A stretch of DNA of 64,000 nt, taken from NCBI RefSeq assembly GCF_018130765.1, contig NZ_JAFCJZ010000008.1:225492-289491 (forward strand), read 5' to 3'. A program made the translations under genes and the position numbers. Source of the stretch: Bradyrhizobium iriomotense (GTDB lineage Bacteria; Pseudomonadota; Alphaproteobacteria; Rhizobiales; Xanthobacteraceae). Of this stretch, positions 20,435-29,270 are shown piece by piece (positions within the stretch are counted from its first letter, which is position 1; the number at the start of each line of letters is the position of its first letter). The notes beneath the pieces were generated by a model. It saw only the letters and a list, made by a program, of their open reading frames with translations. It ran no database searches and was not told the DNA's origin.

Positions 20435-20701
20435 TCAGATCAGGACGACGATGGCCGAGGCGAGCCAGGCAAGCAGCAGCACGGTCAGGATCCAGGTCGC
20501 GACGAGCCCGCGCCAGAGCGCGGGCACGGCGCGAAGATCCATGAAATCGAGCGCAATCCGGTGGCCCTTGAGGGCGGCGAAGGCGAGCAGCAGGGCATTG
20601 CCGAGCAGCGGCCTCGGCATCAACGGAGGCAGCAGGATGGTCGCGAGCGCGAGGCCGATCAGCACGATCCAGGTGATGTCGATACGATCCGGCATCGTCA
20701 T
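20435..20701 (-). CDS. norF: NorF, small membrane accessory protein
   Basis: Small membrane protein of 88 aa with three hydrophobic segments (WIVLIGLALATILLPPL, LGNALLLAFAALKGHRIALDF, LVATWILTVLLLAWLA), matching the NorF/cytochrome oxidase subunit IV-like family. The ATG at 20701 overlaps the norE stop (ATGA), indicating translational coupling. An ATG two codons later is possible. NorE and NorF are thought to be needed for full NO reductase activity, though their mechanism is not settled. Confidence 0.85.
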   Translation of the reverse strand: MTMPDRIDITWIVLIGLALATILLPPLMPRPLLGNALLLAFAALKGHRIALDFMDLRAVPALWRGLVATWILTVLLLAWLASAIVVLI

Positions 20702-21273
20702 TTCGCCAGATAGAGAATCGGGAACATGACGATCCAGACCAGATCGACCATGTGCCAGAAGGCCGTTCCCGTCTCGACGCCGGAGACCTCGGCCCGGCGA
20801 CAGACCACGGCGAGAATGACGATGCCGAGGCCGACATGCAGAAGATGAAAACCGGTCAGCAGGAAGTAGAGCGTGAAGAACGGGCTGGTTTCGAGCCCGA
20901 CGCCACGCCCGATCTCTTCGGCGTATTCGGCGAGCTTGATTGCGATGAAGAGACCGCCGAGCGCCATCGCGCCGAAGATCCAGTATCGCGCCACCTGCCG
21001 TTCGCCGGCGCGCGCGGCCTTCGTCGCTCTTGCCGCCGCCCAGCCGCTGGTCACCAGCACGATTGTGTTGAGGCCGGCGAGGTTCGAATCGAGCGTTGCC
21101 TGCCCGGCCGCGAACACCGCGGGGTGGATCGCGCGGGCGACCGTGAAGGCGCCGAGGAACAGGCCAAAGGCGACGAGTTCGCTGAAGATCAGCACCCAGA
21201 TCATGGGATCGCCGGGGAGATCCTCGAGGATGCCCCAGCCGGTTCCCTGTTGTTCGCAATCGGCCGTCGACAT
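20698..21273 (-). CDS. norE: NorE, cytochrome c oxidase subunit III-like protein
   Basis: Integral membrane protein of 191 aa with about five spans, homologous to haem-copper oxidase subunit III (MIWVLIFSELVAFGLFLG, FFTLYFLLTGFHLLHVGLG, GTAFWHMVDLVWIVMFPILY). It is the promoter-proximal gene of norEFCBQD. Two FNR-type palindromes lie upstream at 21328-21343 and 21367-21380. NorE is an accessory factor rather than part of the catalytic NorBC core. Confidence 0.92.
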   Translation of the reverse strand: MSTADCEQQGTGWGILEDLPGDPMIWVLIFSELVAFGLFLGAFTVARAIHPAVFAAGQATLDSNLAGLNTIVLVTSGWAAARATKAARAGERQVARYWIFGAMALGGLFIAIKLAEYAEEIGRGVGLETSPFFTLYFLLTGFHLLHVGLGIVILAVVCRRAEVSGVETGTAFWHMVDLVWIVMFPILYLAK

Positions 21274-21327
21274 CTGCTTTCCGGATCAGGACACCGGAAA
21301 GACTTAGCTCGCCCGTCCAGTTCGGAA

Positions 21328-21343
21328 TTTGTCGCAGGACAAA
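21328..21343 (-). promoter_or_regulatory. FNR/NnrR-type box before norE
   Basis: TTTGTC-GCAG-GACAAA is a perfect 6-bp dyad with the TTG-N8-CAA layout of the FNR/FixK/NnrR family. Its centre is 62 bp before the norE ATG. A class II position (-41.5) would give a leader of about 20 nt. Confidence 0.65.
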
Positions 21344-21366
21344 CTGGGGAATTGCCGGGCGCTTGT

Positions 21367-21380
21367 TTGCGCCGACGCAA
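21367..21380. promoter_or_regulatory. Second FNR/FixK-type box
   Basis: TTGCG-CCGA-CGCAA is a perfect 5-bp dyad resembling the TTG-C-N6-G-CAA form of FixK2/NnrR boxes. It lies 38 bp (centre to centre) from the first box, about 71 bp before the divergent ORF at 21445, and could serve either direction. Confidence 0.6.
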
Positions 21381-21444
21381 CGTCCGGCCGGCCAGGACGC
21401 GCTACGCACAGGCTCAGGGTTCCCAGGGAACGGCGAGCGACGAT

Positions 21445-21600
21445 ATGAGTGATGCACAGATCGGGCTGATGACCGCGACCCCCATCATCATCGCCTTCGC
21501 CATCGCGCTCAGGCGCATGGGGGTGTTGTCGACGGTCGCGACCGTTTCGGCGGTGAGCCTCTCCGTCGCGATCGCGACGGTGCTGTTCACGACGCAGTAG
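21445..21600 (+). CDS. Small hypothetical membrane protein divergent from norE
   Basis: A 51-aa ORF, not recognised. It begins MSDAQIGLMTATPIIIAFAIA and has two hydrophobic stretches joined by LRRMG, so it could be a two-span inner-membrane peptide. The ribosome site is weak. Support comes from its hydrophobic, composed sequence and from the FNR-type box 71 bp upstream, which would put it under low-oxygen or NO control. It may also be chance. Confidence 0.4.
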   Translation: MSDAQIGLMTATPIIIAFAIALRRMGVLSTVATVSAVSLSVAIATVLFTTQ

Positions 21601-21758
21601 CGCGGCCCGCGACTCAGTCGCAGTGCAGCGCGACGTTGCGGCTCTGCACGGCAAGGGGCCTCTGCTGCATGTCGGTTTCGGGCAGCTTTGCTTCCTCCGT
21701 CTTGGCTTCTTTGCGTCGTGCGCTAATATTGCGGTCCACACGACTGGACGAATTCGCC

Positions 21759-22184
21759 ATGCCTGAGATCATCAACCTTGGCGCGCTGCAGCTGACGTTC
21801 CTACAGAGCAAGGATGACACCGCCGGCGGCCTCGATCTGTTCGAGATGACGCTACAGCCGAACGCGCACATGCCGATTCCCCACTATCACGATCGCTGGG
21901 ACGAAACGATCTATGGACTAAGCGGCATCTCGACTTGGCGGGTCAACGCTAAGGATATCGACGTGGCGCCGGGCGAAAGCCTCTTCATCAAGCGCGGAGT
22001 GGTGCACGGTTTCATCAACCGTTCGCCCCGACCGGCGACTTGCCTGTGCATCCTCAGCCCAGGCGTACTCGGCCCGCAATACTTCAAGGACATGGCGGCC
22101 CTGCTATCGGCCGGCACACCTGATCCGGCCAAAATGAAGGAAACAATGCTGCGCTATGGACTGGTTCCTGTGATGCAATCCTGA
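21759..22184 (+). CDS. Cupin-domain protein
   Basis: Single-domain cupin of 141 aa. The first motif carries PHYHDRWDETIYGLSG (metal-ligand His and Glu positions), and the second contains GESLFIKRGVVHGFINRS. The ATG at 21759 gives the compact domain; the longer open frame upstream lacks similarity. No neighbour indicates a substrate. It could be a dioxygenase-like, isomerase-like or sensor protein. Confidence 0.75.
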   Translation: MPEIINLGALQLTFLQSKDDTAGGLDLFEMTLQPNAHMPIPHYHDRWDETIYGLSGISTWRVNAKDIDVAPGESLFIKRGVVHGFINRSPRPATCLCILSPGVLGPQYFKDMAALLSAGTPDPAKMKETMLRYGLVPVMQS

Positions 22185-22294
22185 GGATGAGTGCGGCGCG
22201 AGCGTGGTGGAGTCAGATGGCCGAAGCGTTCGCCATAGCTCAAGGGGCGCTGGCGAAAGGCGCGCTCAGCGCTTTCGTCGTATGCATTGAAATT

Positions 22295-22326
22295 GGTGGG
22301 CACGGCGCGATGCGCCTTTGCCCACC
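22295..22326. repeat. Short palindromic repeat (GGTGGGC...GCCCACC)
   Basis: GGTGGGCACGGCGC and GCGCCTTTGCCCACC nearly pair over 14 bases around GATG, forming a strong hairpin 21 bp past the sugar-permease stop. It may terminate the long sugar operon. It looks like a dispersed intergenic element rather than a gene-specific site. Confidence 0.55.
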
Positions 22327-22346
22327 CTACGGCACTGCCGGTGTGG

Positions 22347-23537
22347 CTACCGCCGCTGGTTATACACGTCGATGCACACGGCCCCCAGCAGCACCAGGCC
22401 CTTGATGACCTGCTGATAGTCGATGCCGATGCCGAGGATGGACATGCCGTTGTTCATCACGCCCATGATCATGGCACCGACCACGGCGCCGCCGACACGG
22501 CCGACGCCGCCATAGGCCGAGGCGCCGCCGATGAAGCAGGCGGCGATGACGTCGAGCTCGAAGCCGAGGCCGGCCTTGGGCGTCGCGGTGTTGAGGCGCG
22601 CGGCGAAGACGAGGCCGGCGAGTGCGGCCAGCACGCCCATGTTGACGAAGGTGAGGAAGGTCAGCCGCTCGGTCTTGATGCCGGACAGGCTCGCCGCCTT
22701 GGCGTTGCCGCCGACCGCGTAGATCTGCCGGCCGATCACGGTGCGGCGGGTGACGAAGCCATAGAGCGCGATCAGCGCGGTCATGATCACCAGCACGTTG
22801 GGCAGGCCGCGATGCGAGGCGATCAGATAGGTGAAATAGAGCACGGCGCAGGCGAGCAAAATGCTCTTGCCGAGGAAGAACGCATAAGGCTCGACCTCGA
22901 TGCCGTGCGCCTGCTCCCGCGACCTCCCCTTGGCGCTGGCATAGACGAGGCCGAGCGCGAGCACGGCGCCGATCAGCATCGAGGTCGGATGCAGCGTGCC
23001 GGCCTCGGGCAGCAGCTCCGGAATGAAGCCCGACGACAGTTTTTGGAAGGTCGGCGGGAACGGCCCGAGCGACTGGCCTTGCAACACCGCAAGCGCCAGC
23101 CCCTTGAACACCAGCATGCCCGCCAGCGTCACGATGAAGGACGGGATCTTGAAATAGGCCACCCAATAGCCCTGCGCCGCACCGATGGCGGCGCCGAGTG
23201 CGAGACAGGCGATGAAGGCGAGCGTGTAGTCTACCTTGTAGGTCACCATGAGAAGCGCGGCCACGGCGCCGATGAAGCCCGCGACCGAACCGACCGAAAG
23301 GTCGATATGGCCGGTGACGATCACCAGCAGCATGCCCAGCGCCATGATGACGATGTAGCTGTTCTGGAGGACCAGGTTGGTCAGGTTGAGCGGCTGCAGC
23401 AGCGTGCCGCCGGTCATGACCTGGAAGAACAGCATGATCGCAATCAACGACAGCAGCATGCCGTAATTGCGTAAGTTGTTCTTGATGAAGCTGCCGTGCC
23501 GGCGCTCCTCGGGCAGCGATACCGTCTTGTCGGTCAT
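22347..23537 (-). CDS. gguB: Sugar ABC transporter permease (GguB/MmsB, XylH-like)
   Basis: Inner-membrane permease of a CUT2 sugar importer, 396 aa with about ten spans. The BPD_transp_2 signature VTGHIDLSVGSVAGFIGA and the FKIPSFIVTLAGMLVFKG segment are clear, and the extra central loop is typical of XylH/GguB proteins. The start overlaps the ATPase gene by 4 bp (ATGA), so the two are coupled. With GguA and the ChvE-like binding protein it forms a complete arabinose/galactose/xylose-type importer. Confidence 0.9.
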   Translation of the reverse strand: MTDKTVSLPEERRHGSFIKNNLRNYGMLLSLIAIMLFFQVMTGGTLLQPLNLTNLVLQNSYIVIMALGMLLVIVTGHIDLSVGSVAGFIGAVAALLMVTYKVDYTLAFIACLALGAAIGAAQGYWVAYFKIPSFIVTLAGMLVFKGLALAVLQGQSLGPFPPTFQKLSSGFIPELLPEAGTLHPTSMLIGAVLALGLVYASAKGRSREQAHGIEVEPYAFFLGKSILLACAVLYFTYLIASHRGLPNVLVIMTALIALYGFVTRRTVIGRQIYAVGGNAKAASLSGIKTERLTFLTFVNMGVLAALAGLVFAARLNTATPKAGLGFELDVIAACFIGGASAYGGVGRVGGAVVGAMIMGVMNNGMSILGIGIDYQQVIKGLVLLGAVCIDVYNQRR

Positions 23538-25105
23538 GACCGCACACCTCCCATCTCCGCGGCCTCAGGCACGCCGTTGTTTCGTTCGTTGCGCATGATG
23601 GCGCGCATGATCTTTTCCTGTGTCGCCTCAGCGCCCTTGAACTCGCCGACGAAGGCGCCGTCGTTCATGACGCAGATGCGGTCGCAGATCCCGAGCAGCT
23701 CGGGCATCTCCGAGGAGATGACCACGACGCCGCGGCCGGCCTCCGCCAGCTCGTTGATGATACAGTAAATCTCATATTTGGCACCGACGTCGATGCCCCT
23801 TGTCGGCTCGTCCAGGATGAGGACCTTGGGGTCGGTCATCAGCCATTTCGACAGCACCACCTTCTGCTGGTTGCCGCCAGAGAGCTGGCCAGTCTCCTGG
23901 TAGACGTCGGAGCAGCGGATGCGCATCCGGTTGCGATAGTCGCTGGCGACCTTCAGCTCGGCGATGTCGTCGATCACCTTCCCGGGCGCGACCTGGTCGA
24001 GGCTCGCCAGCGTGATGTTCTTGCGGACGTCGTCGGCGAGGATCAGCCCGAGCTGCTTGCGGTCCTCGGTGACATAGGCAAGGCCAGCGTCGATCGCCGC
24101 CGCGACGCTCGGCAGCACGATCTCACGGCCTTCGAGCCGGATACTGCCGCTGATGCTGGTGCCCCAAGAGCGGCCGAACAGGCTCATGGCGAATTCGGTG
24201 CGCCCCGCCCCCATCAGCCCGGCAATGCCGACGACCTCGCCGCGCCTGACGCCGAAATTGACGTTCTTGATCACCTGCCGCTCGGGGTGGATGGGGTGAT
24301 AGACCGACCAGTTCGTGACATCGAGCACAGGCTCGCCGATCTTCGCGCTACGCTCCGGGAAACGGTGCGCCATGTCGCGGTTGACCATGCTGCGTATGAT
24401 GCGGTCCTCCTGGATCGGCTCGGCATGGCAATCGATGCTGTCGACGGTGCGGCCGTCGCGCAGCACGGTAATGTGGTCGGCGACCTTGGCGACCTCGTTG
24501 AGCTTGTGCGAGATCAGGATCGAGCCGATGCCCTGCTCCCGGAATGCCATCAGGCGTTCGAGCAGCGCGGCGCTGTCGGCCTCGTTGAGGCTCGCGGTCG
24601 GCTCGTCCAGGATCAGCATCCGCACGCGCTTGGAGAGTGCCTTGGCGATCTCAACCAGCTGCTGCTTGCCGACGCCAAGATCGGTGATCAGCGTGTCCGG
24701 CGATTCCTTCAGGCCGACCTGTGCGAGCAGCTCGCGCGTGCACCGGTACACCTCATCGCGGTCAATCACACCCAACTTTGAAGGCGGATGCGACAGGAAG
24801 ATGTTTTCCGCGATCGACATCAGCGGAATCAGCGCCAGCTCCTGGTGGATGATGATGATGCCGAGTGCCTCGGAATCGTTGATGTCGCGGAAGCGGCGCT
24901 CCTCACCCTCGAAGACGATGGTGCCCTCGTAGCTGCCGTGCGGATAGACCCCGCTCAGCACCTTCATCAGCGTCGACTTGCCGGCGCCATTCTCGCCGAC
25001 GAGGGCGTGGATCTGCCCGGCATGAACCGAGAAATTGACGTCGCGCAGCGCCTGCACACCGGCAAAGCTCTTGCTGACGTTGCGCATTTCCAGCATGGCG
25101 GTCAT
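23534..25105 (-). CDS. gguA: Sugar ABC transporter ATP-binding protein (GguA/MmsA)
   Basis: Cytoplasmic CUT2 ATPase of 523 aa with two nucleotide-binding halves. The first half has Walker A GENGAGKS (38-45) and Walker B MLILDEPTASL. The second half lacks a canonical Walker A (GLMGAGRTEFAMSLFG) but keeps signature LSGGNQQKV and LILDEPTRGIDVGAK. That asymmetry is normal for the family. It lies between the ChvE-type binding protein and GguB. Confidence 0.92.
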   Translation of the reverse strand: MTAMLEMRNVSKSFAGVQALRDVNFSVHAGQIHALVGENGAGKSTLMKVLSGVYPHGSYEGTIVFEGEERRFRDINDSEALGIIIIHQELALIPLMSIAENIFLSHPPSKLGVIDRDEVYRCTRELLAQVGLKESPDTLITDLGVGKQQLVEIAKALSKRVRMLILDEPTASLNEADSAALLERLMAFREQGIGSILISHKLNEVAKVADHITVLRDGRTVDSIDCHAEPIQEDRIIRSMVNRDMAHRFPERSAKIGEPVLDVTNWSVYHPIHPERQVIKNVNFGVRRGEVVGIAGLMGAGRTEFAMSLFGRSWGTSISGSIRLEGREIVLPSVAAAIDAGLAYVTEDRKQLGLILADDVRKNITLASLDQVAPGKVIDDIAELKVASDYRNRMRIRCSDVYQETGQLSGGNQQKVVLSKWLMTDPKVLILDEPTRGIDVGAKYEIYCIINELAEAGRGVVVISSEMPELLGICDRICVMNDGAFVGEFKGAEATQEKIMRAIMRNERNNGVPEAAEMGGVRS

Positions 25106-25146
25106 TGGCGTTGGTATCCTTGAAAATGTTCGTCAATCCCTCCGCC

Positions 25147-25227
25147 GTCATTCCGGGGCGATGCGAAGCATCGAACCCGGAATCTCGAGGTTCAGGGTTC
25201 GCCCTTCGGGCGCCCCGGAACGACGGC
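25147..25227. repeat. Palindromic intergenic repeat (GTCATTCCGGGG...)
   Basis: GTCATTCCGGGGCG at the left pairs with CGCCCCGGAACGAC at the right. The interior has smaller hairpins (GATGCGAAGCATC and GGTTCGCCCTTCGGGCG). It sits between chvE and gguA and may tune ATPase/permease expression relative to the binding protein. Confidence 0.7.
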
Positions 25228-25236
25228 ACGAGAAAT

Positions 25237-26310
25237 CTACTGGAACTGCGACTTCTTGTAGTAGCCGCTGTCGACCAGGGTCTTCTCCCAATTGTCCTTG
25301 TAGACCACGACCGGCTTGAGCAGATAGGACGGAACCTTCTTGACGCCGTTTTCGTAGGTGTTGGTGTCGTTCACCGTGACCTGCTTGCCGGCGAGCGCGG
25401 CGTCGACCATGTCGGCGGTCACCTTGGCGAGATCGCGGGTGTCCTTGAAGATGGTCGAGTACTGGTCACCGCGCAGCATCGCCTTGATCGAGGGCACCTC
25501 GGCATCCTGGCCGGAGATGACAGGCATCGGCTGGTCGGCGCTGCCGTAGCCGACGCCCTTCAGCGAGGAGATGATGCCGATCGAGAGGCCGTCATAGGGC
25601 GACAGCACGGCGTTGACCTTCTTGTTGCCGTAGTAGGCGCTGAGCAGATTGTCCATGCGGGCCTGGGCGGTGGCGCCGTCCCAGCGCAGGGTCGCGACCT
25701 TGTCCATGCCCATCTGGCCGGACACGACGACGAGCTTGCCGCTATCGATGTACGGCTTCAGCACGCTCATCGCGCCGTTGTAGAAGAAATAGGCGTTGTT
25801 GTCGTCGGGCGAGCCGCCGAACAGCTCGATGTTGAAGGGACCCTTGCCGTCCTTGAGGCCGAGGCCCTGCACGAGCGACTCCGCCTGGAGCACGCCGACC
25901 TGGAAATTGTCGAAGGTCGCGTAATAGTCGACGTTCGGCGTGCCGCGGATCAGCCGGTCATAGGCGATCACGGTGATGCCCTTTGCTTTCGCCTGCTTGA
26001 GCACGTCGGAGAGCGTGGTGCCGTCGATCGCGGCGATCACCAGCGCCTTGGCGCCCTTGGTCACCATGTTCTCGACCTGCGAGAGCTGGTTCGGAATGTC
26101 GTCCTCGGCATATTGCAGGTCGGTGTTGTAGCCGCGCTCCTTGAGCACCTTGACCATGTTGTTGCCGTCGTCGATCCAGCGCGCCGAGGATTTCGTCGGC
26201 ATGGCGATGCCGACGGTCGCCTTGTCCTGGGCGGTGGCAGGCGCGCCCGCGATCAGCGCGGCGGCACTTGCCAGAGCAAGCGCGAGAAAGGTCGTCTTCA
26301 GTTTCAGCAT
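25237..26310 (-). CDS. chvE: Sugar ABC transporter substrate-binding protein (ChvE-like)
   Basis: Periplasmic binding protein, 357 aa, of the ChvE/XylF type that binds aldoses such as arabinose, galactose, glucose and xylose. The signal peptide ends GAPATAQ, before [10 protein letters not shown]. Family segments include [42 protein letters not shown] and [20 protein letters not shown]. It follows the lactonase gene by 73 bp and precedes gguA. In plant-associated relatives ChvE also senses plant sugars; that role is not shown here. Confidence 0.9.
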   Translation of the reverse strand: MLKLKTTFLALALASAAALIAGAPATAQDKATVGIAMPTKSSARWIDDGNNMVKVLKERGYNTDLQYAEDDIPNQLSQVENMVTKGAKALVIAAIDGTTLSDVLKQAKAKGITVIAYDRLIRGTPNVDYYATFDNFQVGVLQAESLVQGLGLKDGKGPFNIELFGGSPDDNNAYFFYNGAMSVLKPYIDSGKLVVVSGQMGMDKVATLRWDGATAQARMDNLLSAYYGNKKVNAVLSPYDGLSIGIISSLKGVGYGSADQPMPVISGQDAEVPSIKAMLRGDQYSTIFKDTRDLAKVTADMVDAALAGKQVTVNDTNTYENGVKKVPSYLLKPVVVYKDNWEKTLVDSGYYKKSQFQ

Positions 26311-26383
26311 GTTTCACTCCCTTTGGGTGTAGGACTGTTTCTTCGTTTCGTCGAGAACGTAGTCGTGGGTTGCCTTTGGTCTC

Positions 26384-27265
26384 CTATGTGAGCTTGACGT
26401 CGGGCTCCGCGCGGCCGCGCGCGGATGCTTCGAGCAGAAAAGTGCAGCCGGCTTGCGGATCGGCGGCGCGTGCCGCAGCGTCCATGTCCTGCCATGCCGA
26501 GGTGACGAGCAGGCGCGACAGGTCCGGGCCGACGAAGGCGGGGCAGCTCGCCTGCTTCGCCGGCACGCTGAGTGAGCGCAGGCGCTCGCCTTGCGGCGAG
26601 TAGACGTCGACACGGCTCGCGCCCCAGCATGCGTTCCAGATCTGCCCGTCGGCGTCGCACACCGAACCGTCGAGACCGCCGATGCCGCTGTGACGCAGCA
26701 GCACCTCCGGCTCGCCGCGCGGCAGGCCGGTCGCGGGATTGAGCGGCACCGCATAGAGCACCGCGCGCGGCGTGTCGGTGAAATAGCCGGTGGCACCATC
26801 GGGCGAGAAGCAGATCGAATTGGGAATGCTGATGCCGGGAAACAGCGTCGAGATCTTGCCGCGATGGAGCGCGTAGATCGCACCCGCCTTCGGCTCGGCC
26901 TTCTTGCCCATGGTCCCGATCCAGAACGTGCCGGATTGATGCACGCGGCAATCGTTTGAGCGGGTGGCAGGATTGTCCGCCTCAAGCGGAAGAAACAGCG
27001 TCATCGCGCCGTCGGCGAGCTTGCGGATGTAAAGGCCGTCTTCCGCAACGATCAGCTGCCGCTCGGCGTCGATGCGCCCGAATGCGCTCGCCATCCGGCC
27101 GAGCGCGTGGATGCGGATTGCGCCGCTGCCGAGTTGCGCCTCGAACAGCTTGCCCTCGCGAATGTCGAACCACCAGGCCGTGTCGGTGGTCACATCATAG
27201 GTCGGCCCCTCGCCGAGATGACACTGCTCAGCGGATAGAACCGAGGTCGGCACCTGTTCCATCAT
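26384..27265 (-). CDS. SMP-30/gluconolactonase-type sugar lactonase
   Basis: Six-bladed beta-propeller lactonase, 293 aa, predicted to hydrolyse an aldonolactone to the aldonic acid. Metal ligands of the family appear: Glu19 in LGEGPTYD, the Asn in RSNDCRVHQSG, the Asn in SIPNSICFSPDG and the Asp in GLDGSVCDADG. The ATG at 27265 overlaps the epimerase stop (ATGA). It follows the sugar dehydrogenase and epimerase, so its substrate is probably the lactone they produce (arabinono- or galactonolactone). Confidence 0.88.
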   Translation of the reverse strand: MMEQVPTSVLSAEQCHLGEGPTYDVTTDTAWWFDIREGKLFEAQLGSGAIRIHALGRMASAFGRIDAERQLIVAEDGLYIRKLADGAMTLFLPLEADNPATRSNDCRVHQSGTFWIGTMGKKAEPKAGAIYALHRGKISTLFPGISIPNSICFSPDGATGYFTDTPRAVLYAVPLNPATGLPRGEPEVLLRHSGIGGLDGSVCDADGQIWNACWGASRVDVYSPQGERLRSLSVPAKQASCPAFVGPDLSRLLVTSAWQDMDAAARAADPQAGCTFLLEASARGRAEPDVKLT

Positions 27266-28341
27266 GACGCCCTCACCCCAAAGCGATAGACGGTGTGATG
27301 CCGGTAGACTTGGCCGGGATCGAGGCGCGGGCTCGGAAAGTCCGGCCGGTTCGGTGCGTCGGGCCAGATGTGCGGCTCCAGGCACATGGCGTCCGATTGC
27401 CGGATCAGCTTGCCGCCCTTCCCCGAGATCGTGCCGTCGAGATAGTTGCCGGAATAGACCTGGAGCCCGGGCTGATTGGTGAGCAGCTCCATGACGCGTC
27501 CTGAGCGCGGCGCCTCCAGCCGCGCCGCGAGCGCAAGCATGCCGTCGCGCCCGAGGCAATAGGTGTGGTCGTAGCCTCTGCCGTTGCGCAATTGCGGGTC
27601 GCTTTCGCGGATGCGCTCGCCGACAGTGCGCGGTTCGCGGAAGTCGAACGGCGTGCCGGCAACGCTGCGCGGCGGCTCCGGCAGCGGAATGGCGGTGGGA
27701 TCGATGGCGAGGAAATGCTCGGCGGCGACCGTGAGTTTGTGGTCAAGGATCGGCGTGCCGGACGTAGCGCCTTCCAGATTGAAGAAGCTGTGATTGGTCA
27801 GGTTGACGATGGTCGGCCGGTCGGTTCGCGCTTCCATCATCAGCGAGAGCTCGGCCGGGCCGGTGATGCGATAGGTCAGGCGGACGTCGAGCTTGCCGGG
27901 ATAATTCTCTTCGCCATGCGGACTGGAATAGGTGAGCGTCACCGCGGGCTCGGCGCCCTCCTCAGTTGCGGCAATCTCCCAGAGCTTGCGATCAAAACCG
28001 TCGAGGCCGCCGTGCAGCGCGTTCGGGCCGTTGTTGACGGGGAGCTGCACCGTCTCGCCGTCGAGCGAGAACTGTCCCTTTGCGATGCGGTTGGCGTAGC
28101 GGCCGACAGTGGCGCCCAAGAACTTGCGTTCGGCGAGATAGCCAGCGAAGGCGTCATGCCCCAGCACGACGTCGTCGTAACCACCTTTGATATCAGGCGC
28201 GAGCAGCGCCTGGATCACCGCGCCATGGGTGATGATGCGGGCCTCGAAGCTGCCCTTCCCGCGCAGCACGATGCGTTCGACCTTGCGGCCGTCGGGCAGC
28301 GTTCCGAAGACGTCTTTTTCTATTGTCCTTGGGCCGGCCAT
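27262..28341 (-). CDS. galM: Aldose 1-epimerase (galactose mutarotase)
   Basis: Interconverts the alpha and beta anomers of aldoses, 359 aa. Typical segments are GATVGRYANRIAKGQFSLDG, NNGPNALHGGLDGFD (catalytic His), TNHSFFNLEG (catalytic His) and GLQVYSGNYLDGT. The conserved C-terminal Glu lies in CLEPHIWPDAPN. It starts 2 bp after the dehydrogenase stop and overlaps the lactonase start, so it is tightly co-translated. It would supply the anomer preferred by the aldose dehydrogenase. Confidence 0.92.
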   Translation of the reverse strand: MAGPRTIEKDVFGTLPDGRKVERIVLRGKGSFEARIITHGAVIQALLAPDIKGGYDDVVLGHDAFAGYLAERKFLGATVGRYANRIAKGQFSLDGETVQLPVNNGPNALHGGLDGFDRKLWEIAATEEGAEPAVTLTYSSPHGEENYPGKLDVRLTYRITGPAELSLMMEARTDRPTIVNLTNHSFFNLEGATSGTPILDHKLTVAAEHFLAIDPTAIPLPEPPRSVAGTPFDFREPRTVGERIRESDPQLRNGRGYDHTYCLGRDGMLALAARLEAPRSGRVMELLTNQPGLQVYSGNYLDGTISGKGGKLIRQSDAMCLEPHIWPDAPNRPDFPSPRLDPGQVYRHHTVYRFGVRAS

Positions 28342-28343
28342 GT

Positions 28344-29270
28344 TCAGTCCACAAACGGTTCGACGATCGTGCGCTTGCCGAGCAGGAAAGAATCGGCGAC
28401 GAGACGCAGCGGCGCCAGATCGACATCGCTCGTGCCTGACGCCGCCAGCTTGACGAAGCGCTGGTACAGCTCGCGATATTCCTGATCGGGTGCATCCGCA
28501 ATGGCCTTGCCGTCGACGGCCATCCGCCGGCCGCCGCCAGACAATGTCATCCGGCCCTGATCTGTTTCCACGAGGATATCCCAGCTCTGCGGGCCGGTCT
28601 GCCGGAAGTCGAACTCAGCGGTGATGGGCAGGCCGTTGATGTCAGTCAGGTTCAGGTTCGCGGCGATCGGGGCCTGGCAATTAGCCGGGAAGGCAAGCTC
28701 GGCCGCGGTGACAAATACCGGCTGCGGCAGGATGCGGGTCAGGATCGACAGCGCATTGATGCCGGGATCGAATACGCCGAGGCCACCGGGTTCCCAGATC
28801 CAGGCCTGGCCGGGATGCCAGACGCGGACGTCCTCCTTCCAGTTGATGTGCACGGATTTGATCCGGCGCGTCGCCAGCCATTCGCGGGCCGGCTCGACCG
28901 CCGGCGCGTAACGCGAATGCCAGGTCGCGAACAGCGTTCGCCTGGCATCGGTCGCCATCGCGATCAGTGGATCGAGCTCGGCAACGCCAGTGCCCGGCGG
29001 CTTCTCCAGCATGACATGCTTGCCAGCGGCGAGCGCTGTGGCGGCCTGGGCGCGGCGCACCTGCGGTGGCGTGCACAGCGAGACGGCGTCGATCGGCGGA
29101 CCTTTTTCCAGTAGTTCCTCGATGGTGGCGAAATGCGGCAGGTCCGGCAGTGAAGCGTTGCGACTGGCAACGGCTGCAAGTATCGCGCCCGGTGTCGCCG
29201 CGATCGCGCCGACATGCTGGTCCCGCGCGATCTTGCCGAAGCCGACGATGGCGATGCGAAGGTCTGTCAC
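28344..29270 (-). CDS. Aldose 1-dehydrogenase of the Gfo/Idh/MocA family (D-galactose/L-arabinose 1-dehydrogenase-like)
   Basis: NAD(P)-dependent oxidoreductase, 308 aa. The Rossmann motif is IVGFGKIARDQH (8-19), the EKP motif is at 89-91 (HVMLEKP), and GGLGVFDPGINALSIL is the segment bearing the active-site Asp in this group. It resembles the galactose and L-arabinose 1-dehydrogenases that start the De Ley-Doudoroff and Azospirillum arabinose routes. Mutarotase, lactonase and two sugar importers in the same operon support an aldose-to-lactone reaction. Galactose and arabinose cannot be separated by reading. Confidence 0.86.
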   Translation of the reverse strand: MTDLRIAIVGFGKIARDQHVGAIAATPGAILAAVASRNASLPDLPHFATIEELLEKGPPIDAVSLCTPPQVRRAQAATALAAGKHVMLEKPPGTGVAELDPLIAMATDARRTLFATWHSRYAPAVEPAREWLATRRIKSVHINWKEDVRVWHPGQAWIWEPGGLGVFDPGINALSILTRILPQPVFVTAAELAFPANCQAPIAANLNLTDINGLPITAEFDFRQTGPQSWDILVETDQGRMTLSGGGRRMAVDGKAIADAPDQEYRELYQRFVKLAASGTSDVDLAPLRLVADSFLLGKRTIVEPFVD

